Assembly (NCBI RefSeq): GCF_004336805.1
Contig: NZ_SJXM01000013.1
Location: forward strand, 29,888-93,887
Reading direction: 5' to 3'
From: Aeromicrobium sp. IC_218
GTDB taxonomy: Bacteria; Actinomycetota; Actinomycetes; Propionibacteriales; Nocardioidaceae
DNA: 64,000 bases
The translations under genes and the position numbers were made by a program. Under the pieces are notes generated by a model that was given only the letters and a program-made list of their open reading frames with translations, was not told the DNA's origin and made no database searches. Shown here one piece after another: positions 10,518 to 18,366 of the stretch. Positions within the stretch are counted from its first letter, which is position 1; every line of letters begins with the position of its first letter.

Positions 10518-11654
10518 TCAGGCCCCGGGCTCGACCGCCGGCGAGAACTTGGGCACGCGCATCGTCACCTTCGTGCCGAGACCCGGCGCGGTCTCCACGA
10601 CGATGCCGTACTCGTTGCCGTAGACCGTGCGCATCCGCTCGTCCACGTTGCCCAGGCCGACCGAGTCGGTGGCGGTCTGACCGCTCAGCGCGCGGCGGAC
10701 GGTCTCGGCCTCCACGCCGACCCCGTCGTCCTCGATCGTGATGACGCACTCGGCGCCCTCGTCCAGCGCCTCGACGGTGACCGTGCCGGTGCCGGGCTTG
10801 GCGGCCAGCCCGTGCCGGACGGCGTTCTCGACCAGCGGCTGGACGCACAGGAACGGCAGCGTCACGTTCAGCACCTCGGGCGCGACCCGGGTGACGACGC
10901 GCAGCCGGTCGCCGAACCGGGCCTTCTCCAGGACGAGGTACTGCTCGATCGAGCGCAGCTCCTCGGCCAGCGTCGTGAAGTCGCCGTGCCGGCGGAAGGA
11001 GTAGCGGGTGAAGTCGGCGAACTCGAGCAGCAGCGAGCGGGCCCGCTCGGGGTCGGTGCGGACGAACGAGGCGATCGCGGCGAGCGAGTTGTAGACGAAG
11101 TGCGGCGAGATCTGGGCCCGCAGCGCCCGCAGCTCGGCGGCCATGAGGGCGGTGCGCTGCTGGTCGAGCTCGGCCAGCTCGAGCTGCCCGCTCATCCAGC
11201 GGGCCAGCTCGGTGGTGGCGCGCAGCACGCCGGCGCGCTCCTCGCCGGCTGCGACGAGCGCGCCGACCACGCGGTCGTCCACCGACAGCGGGGCGACCAC
11301 CGCGCCCGAGCCGGCCTGCGTGCTGCCGGTCGCGAGCGCCTCGTCGACGAGCGACTGGACGGCCTCCGGGGTCGCGGGACCCACCCAGGCCAGCGGTCCG
11401 TCGGGCCCGGCCAGGCCGACCGTCGGGGTGCCCAGCAGGGCGCGGAGGTGGGGCAGGGCGGTGCGGGCGCTGTCGCGCGTCAGGCCCGAGCGCAGGGCGG
11501 GCGCGGTGAGCGAGACGCGGTGCAGCGTCAGGTACGTCGCCCGGTCGGCGGGGGAGCCGAGCGCCTGGCCACGCACGGCGAGCCGGCGGCGCACGAGCAG
11601 CAGCGCGAGCACGAGGACGAGCGCCACGCCGAGCGCGAGCAGCACCTCGGTCAT
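10518..11654 (-). CDS. LytS-type sensor histidine kinase
   Basis: A 378-residue kinase: one N-terminal membrane helix (about 3-22), a GAF-like sensing region (about 45-155), then a His_kinase domain with the phosphoacceptor H185 in ISPHFVYNSL, and a HATPase domain with N-box LVENAVRHGL, DDGVG and GLGNVDER boxes. This architecture belongs to LytS/YpdA kinases, which act on LytTR response regulators. The only LytTR protein in the window is at 2836-3567, so the two probably form a separated pair. It overlaps nothing and starts 4 nt after the methyltransferase stop, so the two are likely co-transcribed. Confidence 0.9.
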   Translation of the reverse strand: MTEVLLALGVALVLVLALLLVRRRLAVRGQALGSPADRATYLTLHRVSLTAPALRSGLTRDSARTALPHLRALLGTPTVGLAGPDGPLAWVGPATPEAVQSLVDEALATGSTQAGSGAVVAPLSVDDRVVGALVAAGEERAGVLRATTELARWMSGQLELAELDQQRTALMAAELRALRAQISPHFVYNSLAAIASFVRTDPERARSLLLEFADFTRYSFRRHGDFTTLAEELRSIEQYLVLEKARFGDRLRVVTRVAPEVLNVTLPFLCVQPLVENAVRHGLAAKPGTGTVTVEALDEGAECVITIEDDGVGVEAETVRRALSGQTATDSVGLGNVDERMRTVYGNEYGIVVETAPGLGTKVTMRVPKFSPAVEPGA

Positions 11655-11658
11655 GGGC

Positions 11659-12336
11659 TCAGCGGAAGTCGAGCAGCAGGGTGTCCGGCGGCGGGGCCTG
11701 CTCGGGCAGGGCGGCCTTGTCGACGCGGGCGCGCACGGCCGTCGTGGAGTGGCGCAGCCGCAGGAAGCCGGTGTGCTCGGCGTAGGTGCGGAACAGCGTG
11801 TGCACCTCGGCCAGGGCCGCCTCGCCCCGGCTGCGGTCCATCGTCTCGCGGGCGAACGCGATGAGGCCGGCCAGGTCGAGCTTCTCCCAGGCCGCGAACG
11901 TCTCGGTCTCGGCGTCGTGGAACAGGCCGGACGCCGCGAGGGTGTCGGCGGTCGGCACCGGGCTGGGGGCGACGCCGACGATCTCGCGCAGGCGGCGCAG
12001 CCACGGGATCGAGTCGTCGTAGGCGTGCGAGACGGTGGAGACGACGCCGGACGGACGCAGGACGCGGGCGTACTCGGCCAGCGCCACCGGGGCGTCGTGC
12101 AGGTCGGGGACGACGACGGCGTCGAACGCGTCGTGGACGAAGGGCAGCCGCTCGCCGCCGGCGCGGACGTAGCCGATCAGCTCGTGCTGCACGTGGCGCG
12201 CGTCGGGCGAGCAGATGGTGACCTCGTGCCCGAGGTCGGCCAGGCGGTAGGCCAGCGAGCTGTCACCCAGGTGCAGCACGCAGGCCAGCTGGTCGCCGAC
12301 CAGCCAGTTCGCCACGCGTCCGCCCGAGCTGCTCAC
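11659..12336 (-). CDS. SAM-dependent methyltransferase-like protein
   Basis: A 225-residue protein with a class I methyltransferase pattern: LHLGDSSLAYRLADLGHEVTI (glycine-poor motif I), an acidic strand end, FDAVVVPDLH and LAEYARVLRPSGVVSTVSHAYD (motifs IV and V). Motif I is unusual (HLGDSSLA rather than DxGxGxG), so cofactor binding may be weak or altered. Substrate unknown. The GTG start has TACCCT at 6 nt, a leaderless promoter back to back with that of the Fic-like gene. It appears to lead a two-gene unit with the LytS-type kinase. Confidence 0.7.
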   Translation of the reverse strand: MSSSGGRVANWLVGDQLACVLHLGDSSLAYRLADLGHEVTICSPDARHVQHELIGYVRAGGERLPFVHDAFDAVVVPDLHDAPVALAEYARVLRPSGVVSTVSHAYDDSIPWLRRLREIVGVAPSPVPTADTLAASGLFHDAETETFAAWEKLDLAGLIAFARETMDRSRGEAALAEVHTLFRTYAEHTGFLRLRHSTTAVRARVDKAALPEQAPPPDTLLLDFR

Positions 12337-12342
12337 CCTGCG

Positions 12343-12377
12343 AGGGTACCGGCCGGCGGGACGTGCCCAGGTACGCT
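12343..12377. promoter_or_regulatory. back-to-back leaderless promoters (methyltransferase / Fic-like)
   Basis: On the minus strand TACCCT (12348-12343) is 6 nt from the GTG at 12336. On the plus strand TACGCT (12372-12377) is 7 nt from the GTG at 12385. Only 48 bp separate the two start codons, so the -35 regions must overlap. Confidence 0.5.
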
Positions 12378-12384
12378 GCGGGGC

Positions 12385-13137
12385 GTGTCAAGCCCCTCCT
12401 CGTCCGCCTTCGCCGTCGCAGCCGCCCTCGAGGGCGTCCCGTCCGCCTTCGTGGCGACGCGCGACGGCATCGACACCCTGCTGCGCGACCGAGGACTGCG
12501 CCGCAGCACGCCCGAGGACACCGCCGAGTCGCTGCTGCGCGGGGCCGTGGCCACGGCCCGGCTCGAGGGGGCCGAGGGCGACGACGAGACGCTGCGCGCC
12601 GGTGGTGGCGACGCCACGGCTCGCGGCGCGGTGCTGCTGTCGACCGAGCTGCTCGGGCTCGCGGCCCCGTGGCGCACCGCTCCGCTGCAGGCCGTCGCCC
12701 GCATGCACGCCCTGGCCGCCACCGGCACGCTGCCCGACGCCGAGCGCGGACGTCCGGCCACGCCCGAGGGCGCGCGCCGGCTGACCTGGCTCGCCCAGGC
12801 GGTGCAGGCGTCCGGCGAGGTCCCGGGCCTCGTGGTGGCCGCGCTCGTGCACGCCGAGATCGCGACCGCCGGTGCGTTCGGCTCGCACAACCGCGTCGTG
12901 GCGCGGGCCGCCGAGCGGCTGGTGCTGGTCGTGCGCGGGGTCGACCCGGCCTCGCTCGTGGTGCCCGAGGCCGGCCACGCGGCCGAGCCCGAGGGGTACG
13001 CGGGCGCCCTGGCGGCGTACGAGCGCGACGCCGCCTCGCTCCACGCGGGCGACCCGGGACCGGGCGTGCACCAGTGGCTCCTCTACGCGAGCCAGGCGTT
13101 CGCGCGGGGCGCGGAGGCGAGCCCGGTCGCTCGCTGA
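12385..13137 (+). CDS. Fic-domain-like protein with degenerate active-site motif
   Basis: A 250-residue, mostly helical protein encoded beside the HAD phosphatase and Ssd/Tad genes, as in other actinobacteria, where it is labelled oxidoreductase or Fic family. The segment VAALVHAEIATAG followed by AFGSHNRVVAR (about 151-174) aligns with the Fic signature HPFxxGNGRxxR: the PF is AF, the catalytic histidine position is glycine, and GNGR is reduced to HNR. It is therefore probably inactive as an AMP-transferase, or has another activity. The GTG at 12385 is chosen because TACGCT lies 7 nt upstream (leaderless). Confidence 0.7.
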   Translation: MSSPSSSAFAVAAALEGVPSAFVATRDGIDTLLRDRGLRRSTPEDTAESLLRGAVATARLEGAEGDDETLRAGGGDATARGAVLLSTELLGLAAPWRTAPLQAVARMHALAATGTLPDAERGRPATPEGARRLTWLAQAVQASGEVPGLVVAALVHAEIATAGAFGSHNRVVARAAERLVLVVRGVDPASLVVPEAGHAAEPEGYAGALAAYERDAASLHAGDPGPGVHQWLLYASQAFARGAEASPVAR

Positions 13138-13398
13138 CCCGGACGTTGGACGGCGCCGCCTCCGCGTAGGTGGCGACGCCGTCGTTAACGCAGCAGCTGG
13201 ACCATGCGTGCACTTCGTCGTCGTACGTCGCCACGGGGCCGGCTCGGCGAAAGGGAGGCCGGGTGTCCCGCAGTCGACAGCCCTATAGGACGGGAGATCG
13301 CCGCGGTGGTTCGCAGGGTGCTGCGTCGCTGTGGAGTTGTTGCTGACTCCGTTCTACGCCTGTGACCGGCGTCACACAAGGCCTACCGGGTCGTAGGT
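13138..13398. other. 261-bp convergent gap with palindromes, no convincing gene
   Basis: Between the 3' ends of the Fic-like gene (+) and the HAD gene (-) I see no bounded coding sequence. It holds GTGGCGACG (about 13167) repeated in inverted form as CGTCGCCAC (about 13226), a CCCTATAGG AT-rich spot near 13283, a GGAGT-N8-ACTCC hairpin (about 13333-13350), the perfect TGTGACCGGCGTCACA palindrome (13361-13376), and CCTAC/GTAGG arms just after it. A small RNA is possible. Confidence 0.5.
13361..13376. promoter_or_regulatory. perfect TGTGA-N6-TCACA palindrome
   Basis: TGTGACCGGCGTCACA is an exact match to the actinobacterial Crp consensus, yet it lies 23 bp beyond the 3' end of the HAD gene and not upstream of any protein gene. 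As RNA it could instead fold into a 6-bp hairpin and serve as a terminator for the HAD gene. Confidence 0.5.
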
Positions 13399-14184
13399 TC
13401 AGCGATCGCGACGACGCAGCACGAGCGAGGCGGCGACGCCCACCAGCGCGCTGGCGACGACTCCCGCGGCGGCCAGGCGGGCGCGTCGCGACAGGCCGAT
13501 CCGGCGGCGCAGCGCGACGGGCCGGGCGAAGGTCAGCACCGGCCACCCGTGGGTCTCGGCCGCCCTGCGCAGGGCACGGTCGGGGTTGACCGCGAACGGG
13601 TGACCGACGGTCTCCAGCATCGGGACGTCGGTCTCGGAGTCGGAGTAGGCGTAGCACTCGTCCAGGTCGTACCCGCGCTGCTCGGCGAGCTCACGCATCG
13701 CGACTGCCTTGTTCGCGGCGTACGCGTAGAACTCGATCTCGCCGGTGTAGCGGCCGTCCTGCTCGACGAGCGTGGTGGCGATGACGTGGTCGGCGCCGAG
13801 CATCGCGCCGATCGGCTCGACGACCTCCGACCCGGACGCCGAGACGATCACGACGTCGCGCCCGGCGGCCCGGTGGTGCTCGACGAGCTCCACCGCCTCC
13901 TCGTAGACGAGCGGGTCGATGATCTCGTGCAGCGTCTCGGCGACGGCCTGGCGGACGACGTCCACGTCCCAGCCGGTGACCAGCTGGGTGAGGTAGCCGC
14001 GCATCTTCTCGAGCTGGTCGTGGTCGGCGCCGCTGACGGCGAACACGAACTGCGCGTAGGCGCTGCGCAGCACGGCGCGGCGGTTCAGCAGGCCGCCGTC
14101 GAAGAACGGGCGGCTGAAGGCGAGGGTGCTCGACTTGGCGATGATCGTCTTGTCGAGGTCGAAGAACGCGGCGGACCGGGTCAC
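13399..14184 (-). CDS. HAD-IB family phosphatase
   Basis: A 261-residue HAD-superfamily hydrolase of subclass IB (SerB-like). The nucleophile and acid/base pair are D9 and D11 in FFDLDKTII; motif II is VIVSASGSE, and motif IV is AYSDSETDVPML. The C-terminus has an arginine-rich stretch and a membrane helix (about 235-256), so it is probably anchored. Orthologues stand next to ssd in mycobacteria (Rv3661) and streptomycetes. The substrate is unknown. The GTG start has TAGGCT 6 nt upstream, indicating a leaderless message. Confidence 0.85.
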   Translation of the reverse strand: MTRSAAFFDLDKTIIAKSSTLAFSRPFFDGGLLNRRAVLRSAYAQFVFAVSGADHDQLEKMRGYLTQLVTGWDVDVVRQAVAETLHEIIDPLVYEEAVELVEHHRAAGRDVVIVSASGSEVVEPIGAMLGADHVIATTLVEQDGRYTGEIEFYAYAANKAVAMRELAEQRGYDLDECYAYSDSETDVPMLETVGHPFAVNPDRALRRAAETHGWPVLTFARPVALRRRIGLSRRARLAAAGVVASALVGVAASLVLRRRDR

Positions 14185-14190
14185 GCGGCC

Positions 14191-14196
14191 AGCCTA
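14191..14196 (-). promoter_or_regulatory. leaderless -10 box of the HAD gene
   Basis: TAGGCT on the minus strand ends 6 nt before the GTG at 14184. Confidence 0.5.
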
Positions 14197-14249
14197 GGGG
14201 GTCGCGTCCCGCGCCGGTGCGTCCACACGTCCGGGGGTCGTCCTCGACC

Positions 14250-14270
14250 GTCCACAGGCGCGGCGGCCGG
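14250..14270 (+). repeat. GTCCACAG / CGGCGGCCGG box upstream of the Tad operon
   Basis: This 21-bp box (GTCCACAG, 3 nt, CGGCGGCCGG) recurs with only two differences at 18035-18055, upstream of the first pilin gene; a third partial copy starts at 18006. Shared occurrence ahead of both parts of the pilus locus suggests a common regulatory element or a duplicated promoter segment. Confidence 0.55.
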
Positions 14271-14308
14271 GCATGGTGGCGGTCGGTGCGCAGCGCGACG
14301 GTCGAGCC

Positions 14309-15355
14309 ATGGACGACCTCGCCCGCCCGCTCGTGGTGACCGCCGACGACCGCCTGCTCGACCAGGTGCTGCGGCTGTGCGCGGCCGTCGGGGTGACGCC
14401 GACCGTCGCGTCCGACGCGCGCTCCGCGGCGAGGGCCTGGCGCACGGCGGGCTTCGTCGTGGCCGGTGGTGACGCGCTCGGCGACCTCGCCCGCGCGGGG
14501 CTGGGCCGGCGGGCCTCGGTGTTCGTGGCCACGACCGGCGACGCGTCCTACGCGGAGGCCTTCGCGCTGGGGGCCGAGCTCCTGCTGACGCTGCCGGCGG
14601 ACGAGGACCGCGCGGTCGAGGCCTTCGGCGCCGCGACCGAGGGACGCGGCGAGGCGTGCGTCGTCTCGGTGGCGGGGGCGTGCGGCGGTGTCGGGGCGTC
14701 CACCCTGGCCGGGGTGCTCGCCCTGACCGCAGGACGCCGCGGGCTCCGCACGCTGCTGCTCGACGCCGACGAGCTCGGCGGCGGCCTCGACCTGCTGCTC
14801 GGGCGCGAGGACCACGAGGGCCTGCGCTGGGGCGACGTCGACGCGACCCCCGGGCGGCTCAGCGGCGAGTCCCTGCGCCGGGTGCTGCCGTCCCACGACG
14901 ACGTCTGGGTGCTGTCCTGGGGCCGTGACGGCACGGGGTCCGCCGACCCCGCGGCGATGGCCGCCGTGCTCTCCGCCGCGGCCCGTTCGTTCGACCTCGT
15001 GGTGGTCGACCTGCCCCGTCGGCTCGACGCCTGGTCGTCCGCCGCGCTCGCGCGCAGCACGCTCGCGGCGGTCGTCGTGCCGGGCGAGGTGCGTGGGCTG
15101 GCCGGAGCCGCCCGCCTCCTGGCCGGCGTCCGCACGACGGCTCCGGCCACGGGGGTGCTGGTGCGCACCCGTCCTCGCGGGCTGGACGTGGCCGCCGTCG
15201 CGGAGGCGGTGCAGGTGCCGGTGCTCGGCCGGCTGCGCGACGACCGCCGGCTCGCGGCGTCGGTCGACCTGGGTGACGGACCCGGCCGCTCGCGCACCCA
15301 CCGGCGGTGCGCGCACGCCCTGCTCGAGGCGGTCGGGCTGAGGAGCGAGCGGTGA
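14309..15355 (+). CDS. ssd: septum-site-determining protein Ssd / TadZ-CpaE-like
   Basis: A 348-residue protein with an N-terminal receiver-like domain (about 1-105, lacking the usual acidic pocket) and a MinD/CpaE-type P-loop domain (about 115-330). The P-loop reads CGGVGASTLAG, so the usual lysines of KGGVGKT are missing; ATP binding may be lost, as I recall for other Ssd proteins. Orthologues head Tad pilus operons in actinobacteria, where they position the machine and affect septation. The ATG at 14309 gives the conventional N-terminus; its stop overlaps the tadA GTG (GTGA). Confidence 0.85.
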   Translation: MDDLARPLVVTADDRLLDQVLRLCAAVGVTPTVASDARSAARAWRTAGFVVAGGDALGDLARAGLGRRASVFVATTGDASYAEAFALGAELLLTLPADEDRAVEAFGAATEGRGEACVVSVAGACGGVGASTLAGVLALTAGRRGLRTLLLDADELGGGLDLLLGREDHEGLRWGDVDATPGRLSGESLRRVLPSHDDVWVLSWGRDGTGSADPAAMAAVLSAAARSFDLVVVDLPRRLDAWSSAALARSTLAAVVVPGEVRGLAGAARLLAGVRTTAPATGVLVRTRPRGLDVAAVAEAVQVPVLGRLRDDRRLAASVDLGDGPGRSRTHRRCAHALLEAVGLRSER

Positions 15356-16512
15356 CCGGCGGGCTGCCGGCCGCGGTCGTCGACCGGGTCCGCGAGCGGC
15401 TGGCGGCGCGGGCGCTCGAGCCGACGGCCGAGTCGGTGGCCGAGGTCCTGCGCGACGAGCGCCGGCTGGTCGGCGACGGAACCGTGCTGGCCCTGGCCGA
15501 TCAGCTGCGGCAGGAGTCGCTCGGTGCCGGTCCGTTGGAGCCGCTGCTGCGGCGACGCGGGGTCACGGACGTCCTGGTGAACCAGCCCGGCGAGGCGTAC
15601 GTGGACGCCGGGTCCGGGCTGGAGCGGGTGCCGGTGGCCCTGCCCGACGAGCCGGCGGTGCGTCGGCTCGCCCAGCGTCTCGCCGCGCTCGGTGGCCGGC
15701 GGCTCGACGACGCCAGCCCGTACGTCGACTGCCGCCTTCCCGACGGCACCCGGTTCCACGCCGTGCTCGCCCCGGTCGCGCGGCCGGGCACCACCCTGTC
15801 CCTGCGCGTCCCGGCACGCACGGCGTTCACGATCGACGACCTGCGTGCCGGCGGCAGCCTGACCGAGCCGGGCGAGCGGGTCGTCCGGGCACTGGTCGAG
15901 CAGCGCCTGGCCTTCCTCGTCAGCGGCGGCACGGGATCGGGCAAGACGACGCTGCTGGCCACGCTGCTCGGGCTCGTCCCGCCGTCGGAGCGGCTGGTGC
16001 TGGTCGAGGACGCCACCGAGCTGCGGCCGGCGCACCCGCACGTGGTCGGGCTGGAGGCGCGGCCGGCCAACGTCGAGGGCGCCGGCGAGGTCGCCGTGCG
16101 CGACCTGGTGCGCCAGGCGCTGCGCATGCGTCCGGACCGCCTGGTCGTGGGCGAGGTCCGGGGTGCCGAGGTCGTCGACCTGCTGGCGGCACTGAACACC
16201 GGGCACGAGGGCGGTGCCGGGACGCTGCACGCCAACGCATCCGCCGACGTGCCCGCCCGGCTCGAGGCGCTCGCGCTCGCGGCCGGGCTGCCGCGCGAGG
16301 CCCTGCACGCGCAGCTGGCCTCGGCCGTCGACGCGGTGCTCCACGTCGGCCGCGACCCCGACGGCCGGCGCCGGCTGCAGGAGGTCGCGGTGCTGCGCCG
16401 TGACCGCGACGGGCTCGTGCAGGCCTGTCCGGCCCTGTCCTTCGGGCCCGGCGGCGAGCCCGAGCACGGTCCCGGGTGGCCGTGGCTGGAGGAACGGCTG
16501 CGATGGCTCTGA
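15352..16512 (+). CDS. tadA: Tad pilus assembly ATPase TadA/CpaF
   Basis: A 386-residue secretion ATPase of the VirB11/CpaF group that powers Flp pilus assembly at the inner face of the membrane. It has an N-terminal helical region, Walker A SGGTGSGKTT (about 195-204), the acidic Asp box LVLVEDATEL, a His box around GHEGGAGTLHANA, and Walker B (DRLVVGEVRGAE). It begins with GTG overlapping the ssd stop and overlaps tadB by 10 nt, so ssd-tadA-tadB-tadC is one coupled operon. Confidence 0.95.
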   Translation: MTGGLPAAVVDRVRERLAARALEPTAESVAEVLRDERRLVGDGTVLALADQLRQESLGAGPLEPLLRRRGVTDVLVNQPGEAYVDAGSGLERVPVALPDEPAVRRLAQRLAALGGRRLDDASPYVDCRLPDGTRFHAVLAPVARPGTTLSLRVPARTAFTIDDLRAGGSLTEPGERVVRALVEQRLAFLVSGGTGSGKTTLLATLLGLVPPSERLVLVEDATELRPAHPHVVGLEARPANVEGAGEVAVRDLVRQALRMRPDRLVVGEVRGAEVVDLLAALNTGHEGGAGTLHANASADVPARLEALALAAGLPREALHAQLASAVDAVLHVGRDPDGRRRLQEVAVLRRDRDGLVQACPALSFGPGGEPEHGPGWPWLEERLRWL

Positions 16513-17303
16513 CGTCCGGCCTGCTCCTCGCTCTGGCGCTCTGCCTGGCCCGACCGCCGGCGCGCGTGGTCCTGCTCGCCCGCTCACCGGCGCGGGAGGG
16601 GCGTGCCCTCCCGGCCTGGCGCCCGCGGACGCCGCCGCTACCGGCGCTCCTCGTCGTCCCGGTCACGGCGTGGCTGGCCGGGGTGGCGCTGCCGCACGTG
16701 CTCGTCGCGGTGACGGTCACCGCGACCGCCGCCGTCGTGGTCCGGCTCCACCGCGCCGGACGGCGCCGGAGCCGGGCGGCGTCGACCCGCCGCGAGGTCG
16801 CCGAGGCGATGGACGTGCTCGCCGCCCAGGTCCGTGCCGGGCTGGGGCCGGCCCGCGCCGTGGGGGCCGCGTCCGAGGACCTCCCGTGGCTCGCCCCCGT
16901 GGCCGGGGTGGCCGCGGTGGGCGGCGACGTCCCCGCCGCCTTGCGCACGTCCGCGGCTCGCCCGGGGGCTGGAGCGCTCGGGTCCCTCGCCGCCGCCTGG
17001 GCGGTCGCCGAGCGTTCGGGCGCGCCCCTGGCGGACGTGCTGGAGCGACTCGGTGACGGGGTGCGGGCCGACCTGGAGGTCCACCGCGAGGTCGAGGCCG
17101 CCGTCGCGCCCGCTCGCGCCACGTCCCGCCTGCTCGCCGGCCTGCCGGTGCTGGGGCTCGGCCTCGGTGGCTCCCTGGGCTCCGACCCGGTCCACGTCCT
17201 GCTCCACACCGTGCCGGGCTCGCTCTGCCTGGTCCTCGGCGTCGGCCTGTCGCTGCTCGGCCTGCTGTGGGTAGACCGGCTGGTCGAGGGGGCGCAGCCG
17301 TGA
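16503..17303 (+). CDS. tadB: Tad pilus membrane platform protein TadB
   Basis: A 266-residue type II secretion F-domain protein. A short N-terminal part with two or three membrane helices is followed by the cytoplasmic T2SSF helical bundle (about 95-215, with EAMDVLAAQVRAGLGPARAV and WAVAERSGAPLADVLERL) and C-terminal helices (about 215-255). TadB and TadC form the platform on which TadA acts. The ATG start lies inside the end of tadA, and the stop overlaps the tadC GTG. Confidence 0.88.
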   Translation: MALTSGLLLALALCLARPPARVVLLARSPAREGRALPAWRPRTPPLPALLVVPVTAWLAGVALPHVLVAVTVTATAAVVVRLHRAGRRRSRAASTRREVAEAMDVLAAQVRAGLGPARAVGAASEDLPWLAPVAGVAAVGGDVPAALRTSAARPGAGALGSLAAAWAVAERSGAPLADVLERLGDGVRADLEVHREVEAAVAPARATSRLLAGLPVLGLGLGGSLGSDPVHVLLHTVPGSLCLVLGVGLSLLGLLWVDRLVEGAQP

Positions 17304-18004
17304 TCCCCGCGCTGCTGCTCGGTCTCGCCGCCGCGCTCTCCTGGCCCCCGACCGCGCGGCGCCGATGGGCCCGTCTGGCCAGGCCGGACGATCTTGGGTG
17401 GCGGGCCTCGGTGGACCCCGTGCTGGTCGCCCGGCTGCTCGCCGCCGTGGGGGCGCTCGTCCTCCTCGGCACGCCGTGGGGACTGCTTGCCGCACCCGTC
17501 GCGGCGCTGGTCGCGGGGCGGATGGTCCACCGGCTCGAGCCGGCGGCAGTGCGACGGCGGGCCGAGGCCGTGCGCCGCACGCTGCCGGACGCGCTCGACC
17601 TGCTGGCCGCCGCCATGCGGGCCGGGCACCCGGCCGAGGTCGCCCTCGCCTCGGTCGCGGCGTCCGTGGGCCCGCCGCTGGCCGACGAGCTGGGTGTGGC
17701 CTCGTCCCGGCTCGCGGTCGGGGTCGAGCCGTCCGCCGTGTGGCAACGGCTGCGGCAGGAGCCGGGCCTCGACGGTCTGGGCCGGGCGTTCGCGCTGGCC
17801 GAGCGTTCGGGCATGCCGGTGGCGCGGCTGCTGGAGCGGGCCGCCGACGACGCCCGGCGCGAGCGCTCCGCCGCGGCGGCCGGCGTGGCCCGGGCCGTCG
17901 GCGTGCGCACGGCGGCGCCCCTGGGGCTGTGCTTCCTGCCCGCGTTCTTCCTGGTGGGCGTGGCGCCGACCGTCATCGGCGCGCTGTCCGGGCTCCTGCC
18001 CTGA
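17300..18004 (+). CDS. tadC: Tad pilus membrane platform protein TadC
   Basis: A 234-residue paralogue of TadB with the same T2SSF bundle (LPDALDLLAAAMRAGHPAEVAL, then FALAERSGMPVARLLERAADD) and two C-terminal membrane segments. The GTG start overlaps the tadB stop (GTGA). It ends the first, machine-coding part of the locus; the pilin genes follow after 116 bp with their own ribosome sites. No prepilin peptidase (TadV) gene is present in the window. Confidence 0.88.
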   Translation: MIPALLLGLAAALSWPPTARRRWARLARPDDLGWRASVDPVLVARLLAAVGALVLLGTPWGLLAAPVAALVAGRMVHRLEPAAVRRRAEAVRRTLPDALDLLAAAMRAGHPAEVALASVAASVGPPLADELGVASSRLAVGVEPSAVWQRLRQEPGLDGLGRAFALAERSGMPVARLLERAADDARRERSAAAAGVARAVGVRTAAPLGLCFLPAFFLVGVAPTVIGALSGLLP

Positions 18005-18005
18005 C

Positions 18006-18055
18006 GTCCACAGCGCCCGCCGTCCGCCGAGCACGTCCACAGCGGCGGCGGCCGG
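18006..18055 (+). repeat. GTCCACAG boxes upstream of the pilin genes
   Basis: GTCCACAG occurs at 18006 (followed by CGCCCGCCG) and again at 18035-18055, where the full 21-bp box (GTCCACAG then CGGCGGCGGCCGG) matches the one at 14250-14270 in 19 of 21 positions. The position just ahead of the pilin transcript suggests promoter or operator function; I see no clear -10 hexamer. Confidence 0.5.
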
Positions 18056-18120
18056 TCGCAGATCACGGGCCCGCGCCGCCCATGTTCTCCACGAAAGCTC
18101 CACCACTTCCAGGAGGAACC

Positions 18121-18309
18121 ATGAAGAACACCCTGCACCGCCTGCGTCAGCGTCGCGACGAGCTCGGCATGACCACCGCCGAGTACACCGTCGGCACGCT
18201 GGGCGCCTGCACCGTCGGTGGCGTGCTCGTGAAGATCGGCCAGAGCGAGTGGTTCGGCGACCTCGTCAAGGACGTCATCGGCAAGATCCCCGACCTGCTG
18301 CCGTTCTGA
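18121..18309 (+). CDS. Flp-type pilin, DUF4244 (first copy)
   Basis: A 62-residue small pilin-like protein. A basic N-terminus (RLRQRRDELG) is followed by the processing-like motif GMTTAEYTVGTLG and a single hydrophobic helix (about 20-42). In class IV prepilins the peptidase cuts after Gly before such a helix, and the Glu five residues on is required for assembly; here the pair is G16 and E21. A strong ribosome site (AGGAGGAAC) ends a few nt before the ATG, fitting high expression of the major fibre subunit. A 30-bp palindrome separates it from the second copy. Confidence 0.85.
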   Translation: MKNTLHRLRQRRDELGMTTAEYTVGTLGACTVGGVLVKIGQSEWFGDLVKDVIGKIPDLLPF

Positions 18310-18316
18310 CCCGTCC

Positions 18317-18346
18317 GGGCCGGGCGGCCGCGCGGCCGCCCGGCCC
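18317..18346 (+). terminator. perfect 30-bp palindromic hairpin between the two pilin genes
   Basis: GGGCCGGGCGGCCGC and its exact reverse complement meet at 18331/18332 with no loop bases reserved. It starts 8 nt after the first pilin stop and ends 20 nt before the second pilin ATG. It probably terminates or stabilises a short abundant transcript of pilin 1, letting a minority read on into pilin 2 and the tadE genes. Confidence 0.7.
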
Positions 18347-18366
18347 CTCCTTCGTGAGGAGCGCCC

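Noticed and set aside
12263..13234. Long minus-strand reading frame starting near 13234 with DDEVHAWSSCC
   Set aside because: It runs antisense through the whole Fic-like gene, has an Arg/Pro-rich composition typical of a shadow frame in GC-rich DNA, and no ribosome site.
13138..13398. 6C (B11-type) small RNA expected near ssd and HAD genes
   Set aside because: I looked on both strands for two stem-loops with loops of six or more C residues and found none; the longest C runs here are four. The gap is kept only as a possible unnamed RNA.
16503..16512. Frameshift between tadA and tadB
   Set aside because: The 10-nt overlap joins two complete proteins with normal ends; it is ordinary coupling.
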